A stretch of 64,000 bases of DNA from Salivita marina (GTDB lineage Bacteria; Pseudomonadota; Gammaproteobacteria; Pseudomonadales; Azotimanducaceae): NCBI GenBank assembly GCA_038144425.1, contig JAYQNS010000004.1, positions 682,001 to 746,000 on the forward strand. The letters run 5' to 3'. Position 1 is the stretch's first letter. Each line of letters opens with the position of its first letter. The notes below the pieces were generated by a model. It was not told the DNA's origin and ran no database searches. It worked only from the letters and a program-made list of their open reading frames with translations. Of this stretch, positions 42,882 through 51,467 are shown one piece after another. Both the position numbers and the translations under genes were made by a program.

Positions 42882-44117
42882 ATGGTCGCCCCCGTCACGT
42901 CTCTTTCGAAGGACAAAATTCGTATCCTTCTGCTGGAAGGCATTCACGCTTCCGCGGTGGACAACCTTGCCCGCGCGGGCTACCAAAACGTCGAACAGTT
43001 AAAGGGCGCGCTAGACCGAGATACGCTGCTCGAAAAGGTGAGCCAGGCGCACATGGTCGGCATTCGCTCGCGCACCCAGCTCGACGCTGAAGTGCTTGAG
43101 GCAGCGCGGCGCCTCATGGCCATTGGCTGCTTTTGCATCGGGACCAACCAGGTTGATTTGAAAGCCGCCCTGAACCTTGGCATTCCGGTCTTCAACGCCC
43201 CCTTTTCCAATACCCGTTCCGTCGCTGAGCTCGTGCTCGCCGAGGCCATCCTTCTGCTCCGTGGAATCCCGGAAAAGAGCCTCACGGCCCACGAAGGCGG
43301 CTGGCTTAAAAGCGCAACGGACAGCTTCGAGCTTCGCGGGAAGACCCTTGGCATTATTGGCTATGGCAACATCGGGGCTCAGCTGGGGGTGATGGCGGAA
43401 GCCCTTGGCATGCGCGTGTGCTTCTACGATGTGGTGCGCAAGCTGAAGCTGGGGAACGCAAAGCAAATCGACGATATGGGGACGCTGCTCGCCCAGGCCG
43501 ACGTGGTCAGCTGCCACGTGCCTGCTGCGAAGACCACGGAAGGCCTGATCGACGCCGCGGCGATCGATCGTATGAAGTCCAAGGCCGTACTGATCAACGC
43601 CTCCCGGGGAAAGATCGTGGACCTCGACGCCTTGGCAAACCGGCTGAGGGCGGGGCATCTCCTGGGCGCAGCGATCGACGTCTTTCCCGTGGAGCCCAAG
43701 AGCAACGATGATCCCTTCGAATCCCCCTTGCAGGGGCTCCGTAACGTCATTCTGACGCCGCACATCGGCGGCAGTACCATGGAGGCGCAGGAAAATATCG
43801 GTGCAGAGGTGTCGGAAAAGCTAGCGCTCTACAGCGACAACGGCTCAACCGTAGGCTCGGTGAACTTCCCCGAGGTGGCCCTGCCCCAGCACGAGGGCTC
43901 GCACCGGCTACTGCATATTCACCGCAACGTGCCTGGGGTGATGTCCGGCATCAACGCCGTGTTCTCAGAGAACGGCCTCAATATCTCGGCGCAGACGCTG
44001 CAAACCAATTCGGATATCGGCTACGTAGTGATCGACACGGACGCCGAACACAGCGAGCAGGCCCTAGCAGGCCTGCGCGCCGTTCCCGGAACCATCAAAA
44101 CCCGAGTGCTGTTCTAG
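42882..44117 (+). CDS. serA: D-3-phosphoglycerate dehydrogenase
   Basis: First step of serine synthesis from 3-phosphoglycerate. The 411 residues correspond to the E. coli-type enzyme (410) with a C-terminal ACT domain that binds serine. Visible are HMVGIRSRTQL, CIGTNQVDL, the NAD motif LGIIGYGNIGAQLG near residue 155, NASRGKIVDLDAL, the catalytic His in TPHIGGSTMEAQENIG near 290, and the ACT segment HRNVPGVMSGINAVF. ATG 42882 begins the homologous part. Divergent from the probable D2HGDH across 77 bases. Confidence 0.98.
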   Translation: MVAPVTSLSKDKIRILLLEGIHASAVDNLARAGYQNVEQLKGALDRDTLLEKVSQAHMVGIRSRTQLDAEVLEAARRLMAIGCFCIGTNQVDLKAALNLGIPVFNAPFSNTRSVAELVLAEAILLLRGIPEKSLTAHEGGWLKSATDSFELRGKTLGIIGYGNIGAQLGVMAEALGMRVCFYDVVRKLKLGNAKQIDDMGTLLAQADVVSCHVPAAKTTEGLIDAAAIDRMKSKAVLINASRGKIVDLDALANRLRAGHLLGAAIDVFPVEPKSNDDPFESPLQGLRNVILTPHIGGSTMEAQENIGAEVSEKLALYSDNGSTVGSVNFPEVALPQHEGSHRLLHIHRNVPGVMSGINAVFSENGLNISAQTLQTNSDIGYVVIDTDAEHSEQALAGLRAVPGTIKTRVLF

Positions 44118-44123
44118 CCTCGC

Positions 44124-45188
44124 CTACGCCAGTACGGGGTCTAGGCTTCCCGCGCGGTAGCGATCGCTCATCCCATCGAAGGACAGCGGCGTGATCTTGC
44201 TCGCCTGCCCCGCGGTTCCGAAGGCTTCGTAGCGGGCTTCCACAATCGCCCTCATGGCGCTCATGGTTTCCTTCAGGAACTTGCGCGGGTCAAACTCCGC
44301 AGGGTTCTCCGCCAGGAAACGGCGCGTGGCGCCCGTGGACGCGAGGCGCAAATCCGTGTCGATGTTGACCTTGCGCACGCCGTGGCGAATCCCTTCCTGA
44401 ATTTCCTCCACGGGCACGCCGTAGGTCTCGGGAATGTCCCCGCCAAAGCGGTTGATCACTTCGAGCCATTCCTGGGGCACGGAAGAAGAGCCATGCATTA
44501 CCAGATGGGTGCTGGGAATGCGGGCGTGGATAGCCTTAATCTGGTCGATGGCAAGGATGTCCCCCGTGGGCGGCCGGGAGAACTTATAGGCGCCGTGGCT
44601 GGTGCCGATGGCGATGGCAAGCGCATCCACCTTGGTCGCCGCTACAAAGGCTGCGGCTTCCTCCGGGTCCGTGAGCAGCATATCGTGGCTCAGCGTGCCT
44701 TCGGCGCCCACGCCGTCTTCTTCCCCAGCGGTGCCCGTTTCCAAGGATCCAAGACAGCCAAGCTCCCCCTCCACGGACACGCCGCAGGCGTGCGCCATGG
44801 CCGACACCTGCGCCGTCACGGCTACGTTGTAGTCATAATCCGCCGGGGTTTTCTGGTCTTCCTTCAGCGAGCCGTCCATCATCACAGAGCTAAAGCCCAG
44901 CTGGATGGATTGCTGGCAAGCCGCCGGAGAAGCCCCATGATCCTGGTGCATGCACACGGGAATGTGGGGGAACTCCTCCACCGCTGCCAAAATGAGGTGG
45001 CGGAGGAAATTGGGGCCCGCGTACTTCCGGGCGCCGGCGGAAGCCTGAACAATCACCGGGCTATCCGTTGCCGCCGCGCCTTCCATAATCGCGCGCATCT
45101 GCTCGAGGTTGTTCACGTTAAAGGCCGGGACACCGTAACCGTGTTCCGCGGCGTGATCGAGGAGCTGTCGCAGGGTAATTAGGGCCAT
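44124..45188 (-). CDS. fba: Fructose-bisphosphate aldolase, class II
   Basis: A zinc-dependent aldolase splitting fructose 1,6-bisphosphate. It has 354 residues of the CbbA/type-B-like subgroup found in Pseudomonas. Visible are YGVPAFNVNNLEQM, the His ligands in CMHQDHGASP and VMHGSSSVPQEW, GTSHGAYKF and VRKVNIDTDLRLA. Last gene of the run tkt-pgk-sfsA-fba on the minus strand and convergent with serA (six bases between stops). Confidence 0.97.
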   Translation of the reverse strand: MALITLRQLLDHAAEHGYGVPAFNVNNLEQMRAIMEGAAATDSPVIVQASAGARKYAGPNFLRHLILAAVEEFPHIPVCMHQDHGASPAACQQSIQLGFSSVMMDGSLKEDQKTPADYDYNVAVTAQVSAMAHACGVSVEGELGCLGSLETGTAGEEDGVGAEGTLSHDMLLTDPEEAAAFVAATKVDALAIAIGTSHGAYKFSRPPTGDILAIDQIKAIHARIPSTHLVMHGSSSVPQEWLEVINRFGGDIPETYGVPVEEIQEGIRHGVRKVNIDTDLRLASTGATRRFLAENPAEFDPRKFLKETMSAMRAIVEARYEAFGTAGQASKITPLSFDGMSDRYRAGSLDPVLA

Positions 45189-45221
45189 GGGAAGAAACTC
45201 CGCTTCCAGGTGGGTTTGGGA

Positions 45222-46055
45222 TCAGTCTACCTTGGGTTCCACCTTGGGAGCACGGGGGCCGCGTCGCCAGCCTGAGTAGGCATCGAGCGCGCTGCGGTAG
45301 GGGCTCAGGCGGCTCGCATCATAGGGCCTCAGGTCCACGGGTCGGGTGCCCAGGACGGTCCATCCCTGGGGGTCCGGGGCCAGGGCCACGGCCTTAAACT
45401 GCACGCCCTTCGCTGCGGCCTCCCGGGCCTTCTCCGCGAAGCGAGGGTCGTGGAGGTCGCTAGGACGAAGGCTTTTCGCGTCATCGCGCTGAATCACAAA
45501 GAGCACGGTGGCGTTGGCGCCGGAGGCGACGACCTCCATTAGTGCATCTAAATGCTCAGACGCGCGCACGCTCACGGAGTCGGGGAAGTAGGCACGCCCA
45601 TCGGGGTAGACCAGGTGGCAATTTTTCACTTCCACGAGGTGGGGACCCGAGGCGGTCTCCAGCCAGAAATCGATGCGGGAGCGCTCTCCGTAGGGTACCT
45701 CGGCGCGCAGGCTGCGAAAGCGCTTCAGCCCTGGGATCACCCCCGCCAGGAGAAGTTGCTCTGCGAGCCAATTGGGTACCACGGTGTTCGCGCCGACGAT
45801 CCGGCCATCGGCCTCAAGCAGCTCTAGCGTGTACCGAAGTTTGCGCTTACTTTCATCTGGTACTTTTGAGACCCATGCTTTTGTCCCGGGAATTACCAGG
45901 CCTTCCATACGCCCGGGGTTCACGCAGTGGGCGCGAATGGGGGTGCCGTCGGCTAGGGTTAGCTCGGCGATAAAGCGATCGAAGCGCGCTGTGAAGCGCC
46001 CCTCCAGCAGCGGCGCCCGGGGCTGCAGCAGATAAGGCGCCGCGGACGCGTTCAT
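45222..46055 (-). CDS. sfsA: Sugar fermentation stimulation protein SfsA family
   Basis: A 277-residue SfsA protein, slightly longer than the usual 230-250. Visible are EGRFTARFDRFIAELTL, HCVNPGRMEGLVIPG, WVSKVPDESKRKLRYTLEL, the VEVKNCHLVYPDGRAYFPDSVSVR segment in part (VEVKNCHLVYPDGRAYFPD) with putative nuclease-like acidic residues, and LFVIQRDDAKSLRP. It is known as a DNA-binding protein with a restriction-endonuclease-like fold; its role is unclear. It is inserted between pgk and fba and overlaps pgk by four bases, an uncommon position. Confidence 0.93.
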   Translation of the reverse strand: MNASAAPYLLQPRAPLLEGRFTARFDRFIAELTLADGTPIRAHCVNPGRMEGLVIPGTKAWVSKVPDESKRKLRYTLELLEADGRIVGANTVVPNWLAEQLLLAGVIPGLKRFRSLRAEVPYGERSRIDFWLETASGPHLVEVKNCHLVYPDGRAYFPDSVSVRASEHLDALMEVVASGANATVLFVIQRDDAKSLRPSDLHDPRFAEKAREAAAKGVQFKAVALAPDPQGWTVLGTRPVDLRPYDASRLSPYRSALDAYSGWRRGPRAPKVEPKVD

Positions 46056-47236
46056 GCGCCCGCGCGGGCGCTAAGGGCGGCAACCGCAGGCAGGGTTTTG
46101 CCTTCCACGAACTCCAGGAAAGCTCCGCCACCGGTGGAGATATAGCCAAGCTGGTCCGCGATGGCGTACTGATCGATCGCCGCGAGGGTGTCACCCCCTC
46201 CAGCGATGGAGAAGGCGGGGCTGGCGGCAATCGCCCGGGCTAGGGCTTCCGTCCCGGCGCTGAAGGCGGGAAATTCAAAGACGCCCACGGGACCGTTCCA
46301 GAGCACCGTACCGGCCTGAGCAATAAGCTGGCCATAGGCCGCGGCCGTCGCCGGACCAATATCGAGGATCATTTCATCGTCCCCGACCTGATCTACGGCG
46401 CATACTCGATGGGGCGCATTGGCCGCAAAGCCCTTCGCCACCACCACGTCCTGGGGGACGGGGATGGAGACCTTGGTGGCCAGTTCCGCCGCCGCACTCA
46501 CGAGCTCCGGCTCAAGCAGGGAGGCCCCAACGCTGTGCCCGGCGGCAGCAATGAAAGCGTTTGCTATGCCGCCGCCCACAATCACCTGATCAGCAACCTG
46601 CGCCAGCCGCTCGAGAACCGTCAGCTTGGTGGACACCTTCGAGCCTCCAACGATCGCCACCAGGGGGCGCGCTGGGGTATGCAAAGCCTGCCCTAGGGCA
46701 TCGAGTTCGGTGCAAAGCAGGGGGCCCGCGCACACCTGGGCGGCATGACGCATCACTCCATGGGTGCTGGCCTGGGCGCGGTGGGCAGTGCCGAAGGCGT
46801 CCATCACAAAGATGTCGCAAAGCTTCGCGAGGCGCGCGGAAAGCGCATCTTCGTCGGCCTTTTCGCCCACTTCCCAGCGAATATTTTCCAGGAGTGCCAC
46901 GGATCCCGGGGCCGGAGGCTGGGCCTCCGCGGCGGCTAGGGAGGGCAGCAGGGGCACGGGTTGGCCAAGCAGGGCCTCCAAACGGGCCGCCACCGGCGCT
47001 AGGGAAAAGGCAGGCTCCTCCGCGGCGCTAGCACCTTCCGTAGGCCGGCCCAGGTGGGAACAGAGCAGTACGGAGGCGCCTGCGGCCAGCGCCGCCTGAA
47101 TGGACGACAGCGCGGCCCGGAGCCGCGCATCGCTGCGCACTTCACCGTCTTCCACAGGAACGTTTAGGTCCTCGCGCATAAGGACCCGGCGCCCCGCCAG
47201 ATCCAGCTCGCTCATGCGATTAAAGGCCAGGGGCAT
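46052..47236 (-). CDS. pgk: Phosphoglycerate kinase
   Basis: Transfers phosphate from 1,3-bisphosphoglycerate to ADP. It has 394 residues (E. coli 387). Visible are RVLMREDLNVPVEDG, LCSHLGRPTEG, the substrate-binding FVMDAFGTAHRAQASTHG, VGGSKVSTKLTVLERL, VLWNGPVGVFEF and the nucleotide loop AGGGDTLAAI. It lies 12 bases after tkt. The epd gene that often separates tkt and pgk in gammaproteobacteria is absent here. Confidence 0.97.
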   Translation of the reverse strand: MPLAFNRMSELDLAGRRVLMREDLNVPVEDGEVRSDARLRAALSSIQAALAAGASVLLCSHLGRPTEGASAAEEPAFSLAPVAARLEALLGQPVPLLPSLAAAEAQPPAPGSVALLENIRWEVGEKADEDALSARLAKLCDIFVMDAFGTAHRAQASTHGVMRHAAQVCAGPLLCTELDALGQALHTPARPLVAIVGGSKVSTKLTVLERLAQVADQVIVGGGIANAFIAAAGHSVGASLLEPELVSAAAELATKVSIPVPQDVVVAKGFAANAPHRVCAVDQVGDDEMILDIGPATAAAYGQLIAQAGTVLWNGPVGVFEFPAFSAGTEALARAIAASPAFSIAGGGDTLAAIDQYAIADQLGYISTGGGAFLEFVEGKTLPAVAALSARAGA

Positions 47237-47248
47237 GGGCCGTGTCTC

Positions 47249-49237
47249 CTAGGTGCTAAGCAGGGCCAGAGCCTCTGCGGTCACGTTCTCCGGGTTGAAG
47301 CCATAGGCCGCCAGCACCTCGTTTCCAGGCCCAGAGGCGCCGAACTGATCGACGCCCAGGACCTGACCGCGGCTCCCGGCGACGCGCCACCAGGGCGCCG
47401 GATGGGCCGCCTCGATAATGAGCCGGGGTACTTCCGGGGGGAGAAGGGCAGCCTGGGCCTCAGCCCCCGCGGCCAGGAAGCGCTCCACGCAGGGCATGGA
47501 GACCAGGCGCACGCGCCGGCCCTGGGCCCGGAGCATGGCCGCCGCAGCCTGCGCCAGGGCAACCTCCGACCCCGTGGCCACAAGGACCAGCTCCGGGGCC
47601 TCGTCGTCCTCAAGCGCGTAGGCACCCTGGGCAACGGCGGCCACCTGGGCATTGTCCCGGTTCTGCACGGGAAGACCCTGGCGAGACAAAATCAGCGCCG
47701 AGGGGCCGTCGGCCCGGGCAAGGGCTTCGCGCCAGGCAATTGCCGTTTCCACCGTATCGCAGGGGCGCCAGGTTTCGAGGCCTGGGGTCATGCGCAGGGT
47801 GGCCAGCTGCTCTACGGGCTGGTGCGTAGGGCCGTCCTCGCCCACGGCCAGGGAATCGTGGCTGTAGACGAAGATGTTCTGCACCCCCATGAGGGCGGCC
47901 AAGCGCACCGCATTCCGGGCGTAGTCCATAAAGGTTAGGAAAGTCGCGGAATAGGGAAGAAGGCCCCCGTGAAGGGCCATGCCATTGCACGCGGCGGTCA
48001 TGGCGAACTCGCGCACGCCCCAGGAGAAATAGTTGGCGTCAGCGTTGTCGGCGCTGAGCACCCGGGCGCCGTCAAAGCGGCTGCCGTTGGAGCCAGACAG
48101 ATCGGCCGAGCCCCCGAAAAGGGAGGGAAGTCCCGCAGCGATAACGTCCAGCGCCGCCTTGGAACTTTGCCGCGTGGCCAGCACCTTGCCTTCCGCCTGA
48201 GCGGCCTCCGCAAAGGCCGTGAGGGCCGAAAGCACCGCCTCCGGGACGGTCCCCAAAGCCGCCTCAAACGCAGCGTGCTCTTCCGGGTAAGCCTCGGCAT
48301 AACGCACCTTCAAATCGCACCAAGCCGCGTAGGCCTCGGCACCTCGGGCCCGCCCATCCCAGCTGGTGCGCAGGTCCCCGGGGATCTCGAAGGGAGCGGC
48401 GGTCCAGCCAAGGGCCGCCCGGGTGGCAGCGATTTCCTCATCCCCAAGGGGCGATCCGTGCACCGATGCCGTACCGGCCTTCGCCGGCGAGCCAAAGCCA
48501 ATCTGCGTGTTGCACACGAGCAGCGCCGGGCGATCGCTCCTCCGCGCAGCGGCGAGCGCCGCAGCAATGGCGTCCCCATCGTGGCCATCAATCCCGTCCC
48601 ACACCTCCCAGCCCGCGGCGCGGAAGCGGCCTGGTACGTCTTCCGTGAACCAGCCGTCAACCTTCCCATCGATACTGATTCCGTTGGCATCGTAAAAGCA
48701 GATCAGCTTGCCGAGCCCAAGGGTGCCGGCGAGGGAGATGGCTTCCTGGGAAATGCCCTCCATGAGGCAGCCATCCCCGAGGAAAACATAGGTGTGATGA
48801 TCGACCAGGGGGAAGTCTGGGCGATTGAAGCGGGCCGCCAGCACCTTTTCCGCCAGCGCCATGCCGACGGCCATGGCCACGCCCTGGCCGAGGGGCCCGG
48901 TGGTGGTTTCCACCCCGGGGAGTTCGCCGTATTCCGGGTGCCCCGCCGTCGGGGCGTGGAGCTGGCGGAAGTTTTTCAGATCTTCCGTGCTCACCTCGTA
49001 GCCCGAGAGATGCAAGAGGCCATAAAGCAACATAGAGGCATGGCCGTTAGAGAGCACAAAGCGATCCCGGTCGAACCAGCTGGGAACCTCCGGGTGATGC
49101 TTAAAGGGGCCACACCAGAGCGCTTCGGCCATATCGGCCATGCCCATGGGGGCCCCGGGGTGGCCACTATTGGCGCGCTGTACCGCATCCATCGCTAGAA
49201 CGCGAAGGGCGTCGGCGCGGGTTCGACGGGTGATCAT
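47249..49237 (-). CDS. tkt: Transketolase
   Basis: A thiamine-diphosphate enzyme of the pentose phosphate pathway. ATG 49237 gives 662 residues (E. coli TktA 663) and has GGAG nine bases upstream; upstream in-frame starts add only unrelated residues. Visible are MDAVQRANSGHPGAPMGMAD, SNGHASMLLYGLLHLSGY, the ThDP motif GDGCLMEGISQEAISLAG ending in FYDANGISIDG, and GVREFAMTAACNGMALHGG. It is first gene of tkt-pgk-sfsA-fba and is divergent from metK. Confidence 0.97.
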   Translation of the reverse strand: MITRRTRADALRVLAMDAVQRANSGHPGAPMGMADMAEALWCGPFKHHPEVPSWFDRDRFVLSNGHASMLLYGLLHLSGYEVSTEDLKNFRQLHAPTAGHPEYGELPGVETTTGPLGQGVAMAVGMALAEKVLAARFNRPDFPLVDHHTYVFLGDGCLMEGISQEAISLAGTLGLGKLICFYDANGISIDGKVDGWFTEDVPGRFRAAGWEVWDGIDGHDGDAIAAALAAARRSDRPALLVCNTQIGFGSPAKAGTASVHGSPLGDEEIAATRAALGWTAAPFEIPGDLRTSWDGRARGAEAYAAWCDLKVRYAEAYPEEHAAFEAALGTVPEAVLSALTAFAEAAQAEGKVLATRQSSKAALDVIAAGLPSLFGGSADLSGSNGSRFDGARVLSADNADANYFSWGVREFAMTAACNGMALHGGLLPYSATFLTFMDYARNAVRLAALMGVQNIFVYSHDSLAVGEDGPTHQPVEQLATLRMTPGLETWRPCDTVETAIAWREALARADGPSALILSRQGLPVQNRDNAQVAAVAQGAYALEDDEAPELVLVATGSEVALAQAAAAMLRAQGRRVRLVSMPCVERFLAAGAEAQAALLPPEVPRLIIEAAHPAPWWRVAGSRGQVLGVDQFGASGPGNEVLAAYGFNPENVTAEALALLST

Positions 49238-49415
49238 GGGGCAGGTCTCCGGACCAGAGGGGCGCAGGGCGCGTAGTTTCCCAGCCCCATGGGGGATGCG
49301 CAACGGCGCTGCTTTCATGCAGCGCCCTCACGGTGACTTGTGAAAGACTCAAGGCGACCAGGAGGCCCCTTGCATAGGATGGCGTTCCACAATTTGACCT
49401 TGCGCCGCGGGCGGT

Positions 49416-49460
49416 CCCCCTAAGGGCACCAGGACGGGGTAAGTACATCCGTTAAGGGGG
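49416..49460 (+). promoter_or_regulatory. Possible RBS-sequestering hairpin in the metK leader
   Basis: CCCCCT (49416-49421) is complementary to AGGGGG (49455-49460), which is the metK ribosome-binding site six bases before ATG 49467. GGGG at 49435-49438, between the arms, could pair with the same C-run and free the RBS. This two-state layout resembles a translational switch, but only six base pairs are involved and no known SAM riboswitch class is recognised. The remaining tkt/metK gap (49238-49415) shows nothing else I can name. Confidence 0.3.
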
Positions 49461-49466
49461 CTATCC

Positions 49467-50630
49467 ATGGCCGAGTACCAACTGTTTACCTCTGAATCCG
49501 TCAGCGAGGGCCATCCCGACAAGATGGCCGACCAAATTTCCGACGCCATTTTGGATGAGATGCTGCGCATCTCGCCGGACGCGCGGGTCGCCGTTGAAAC
49601 GCTCGTGAAGACCGGCATGGTGGTGCTGGCGGGGGAAATCCGCCTGCCCCCGGGGAGCGCGGTGGACTACGAGGGCATCGTCCGTCGCACCGTCGCCGAG
49701 ATCGGCTACACCTCCAGCGAAATGGGGTTCGACGCAGAGACCTGCGCCGTCATCAACGCCATCGGCGCTCAGTCGGCGGATATCGCTATGGGCGTGGACG
49801 AAGCCGCGGACCACGAGCAAGGGGCCGGGGACCAGGGGCTGATGTTCGGCTATGCCACGGACGAGACGGACGTGCTCATGCCGGCGCCCATCACCTTCAG
49901 CCATCGCCTCGTCGCGCGGCAAGCGGAAGTGCGGAAGAACGGAACCCTGCCCTGGCTGCGCCCAGACGCGAAAAGCCAGCTGAGCTTCTCCTACGACGCC
50001 GAGGGCCGGCCCCAAAGCGTGGACGCCATCGTCCTTTCGACTCAGCACGATCCCACCATCAGCTTGGAAGACCTCCGGGAAGCGGTGATGGAAGAGATCA
50101 TCAAGCCCGTAGTGCCCGCGGAATGGATGACGGCGCAGACCAAGGTCTACATCAACCCCACGGGAAACTTTGTGATCGGTGGGCCCGTGGGCGACTGCGG
50201 CCTCACGGGGCGGAAGATCATTGTGGACACCTACGGCGGCATGGCACGCCACGGCGGCGGCGCTTTCTCCGGCAAGGATCCCTCCAAGGTGGACCGGAGC
50301 GCCGCTTACGCGGGGCGCTACGTGGCAAAGAACATCGTGGCAGCGGGACTGGCGAAGCGCTGTGAGATCCAGGTCTCCTACGCCATTGGGGTCGCCGAAC
50401 CGACCTCCATCTCCATCAACACCTTCGGCACGGGCACGGTGGACGATGCCGCCATCGCCGCGCTGGTCCGCGAGCACTTCGATCTGCGCCCGAAGGGCCT
50501 CATCGCCATGCTTAATCTCAAGCGCCCCATCTACCGGGCCACCGCGGCCTACGGCCACTTCGGTCGAGAAGAAGATGCCTTTACTTGGGAGCGCACGGAC
50601 AAGGCCGAGGCCCTGCGCGCCGCGCGCTAA
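49467..50630 (+). CDS. metK: S-adenosylmethionine synthetase
   Basis: Makes SAM from methionine and ATP. It has 387 residues (E. coli 384). Visible are FTSESVSEGHPDKMADQISDA, GAGDQGLMFGYATDET, LRPDAKSQLSFSYD, the P-loop-like GGGAFSGKDPSKVDRSAAY and VSYAIGVAEPTSI. The RBS AAGGGGG may be masked by an upstream C-run. It is followed after four bases by metF, joining SAM synthesis to methyl-folate supply in one plus-strand group. Confidence 0.98.
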   Translation: MAEYQLFTSESVSEGHPDKMADQISDAILDEMLRISPDARVAVETLVKTGMVVLAGEIRLPPGSAVDYEGIVRRTVAEIGYTSSEMGFDAETCAVINAIGAQSADIAMGVDEAADHEQGAGDQGLMFGYATDETDVLMPAPITFSHRLVARQAEVRKNGTLPWLRPDAKSQLSFSYDAEGRPQSVDAIVLSTQHDPTISLEDLREAVMEEIIKPVVPAEWMTAQTKVYINPTGNFVIGGPVGDCGLTGRKIIVDTYGGMARHGGGAFSGKDPSKVDRSAAYAGRYVAKNIVAAGLAKRCEIQVSYAIGVAEPTSISINTFGTGTVDDAAIAALVREHFDLRPKGLIAMLNLKRPIYRATAAYGHFGREEDAFTWERTDKAEALRAAR

Positions 50631-50634
50631 GCCC

Positions 50635-51465
50635 ATGGCCACGCCCCTCCCCCTATCCTTCGAGTTCTTCCCGCCGAAAACGCCGGCGGGGGTGCGAAAG
50701 CTGGCCGCGGTGCGCGATCGACTCGCGGCCCGGGATCCCGAGTACGTCTCCGTCACTTATGGCGCCGGAGGCAGCACTCGAGAGGGCACGCTCAGCACGG
50801 TGGAATCCATGGTGGCGGCAGGGCTGGACGTCGCTCCGCACCTATCGATGGGCAGCGATGCCCCGGACACGGTGCGTACGCTCATCGACCGCTACCGCGA
50901 CCTCGGCATCCGGCGCATCGTCGCCCTCCGCGGCGACATCCCCTCGGGCATGGGCACGGGGCGCCTCTACTACGCCGCGGAGCTGGTGCGCCTACTCCGG
51001 GAACACGCCGGGGCGCATTTCCACATTGAGGTAGCCGCCTATCCGGAAATCCACCCCGATGCCCCCTCGCCGGAGGCGGATTTGCGCTTCTTCGCCGAGA
51101 AATGCGCCGCCGGCGCGGACAGTGCTCTCACCCAGTACTTCTACAACGCCGATGCCTATTTCGATTTCTGCGACCGGGTGTCTGCCCTGGGCGTCACCAC
51201 GCCCATCATTCCCGGAATCATGCCCATCACCAACAGCACGGGGCTGCGCCGCTTCTCCCGCGCCTGCGGCGCGGAAATCCCCCGCTGGCTCGACCAACGC
51301 CTGGACAGCTACGAAGAGGGGTCTCCTGACTTCCTGGCCTTTGGCCTCGACGTGGTGACGACCTTGTGCGAACGGCTGATCGCCGGCGGCGCTCCAGGCC
51401 TTCATCTCTACACCATGAACCAAGCGGAAGCCCCCGAGGCCCTTCTCGACCGCCTCGGACGCTAG
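50635..51465 (+). CDS. metF: 5,10-methylenetetrahydrofolate reductase
   Basis: An FAD enzyme making 5-methyl-THF for methionine synthesis. ATG 50635 gives 276 residues starting MATPLPLSFEFFPPKTPAGV, with the catalytic Glu in SFEFFPP. SVTYGAGGSTREGTL, RIVALRGDIP, DSALTQYFYNADAYF in part and PGIMPITNS follow. It is slightly shorter than E. coli MetF (296). In many relatives ahcY lies between metK and metF; here they are adjacent. Confidence 0.97.
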   Translation: MATPLPLSFEFFPPKTPAGVRKLAAVRDRLAARDPEYVSVTYGAGGSTREGTLSTVESMVAAGLDVAPHLSMGSDAPDTVRTLIDRYRDLGIRRIVALRGDIPSGMGTGRLYYAAELVRLLREHAGAHFHIEVAAYPEIHPDAPSPEADLRFFAEKCAAGADSALTQYFYNADAYFDFCDRVSALGVTTPIIPGIMPITNSTGLRRFSRACGAEIPRWLDQRLDSYEEGSPDFLAFGLDVVTTLCERLIAGGAPGLHLYTMNQAEAPEALLDRLGR

Positions 51466-51467
51466 CC

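Noticed and set aside
47969..49198. Long plus-strand open frame (409 codons) inside tkt
   Set aside because: Antisense shadow of transketolase with no recognisable domain and biased composition.
49381..49410. SAM/SAH-type riboswitch in the metK leader (GGCGTTCCACAA...GCGCC)
   Set aside because: A faint likeness to the alphaproteobacterial SAM/SAH element, but the core pairing and conserved bases do not fit.
49461..50756. Long minus-strand open frame antisense to metK (431 codons)
   Set aside because: It mirrors a perfectly conserved metK. High-GC coding DNA commonly leaves long antisense frames open, and no family motif is visible.
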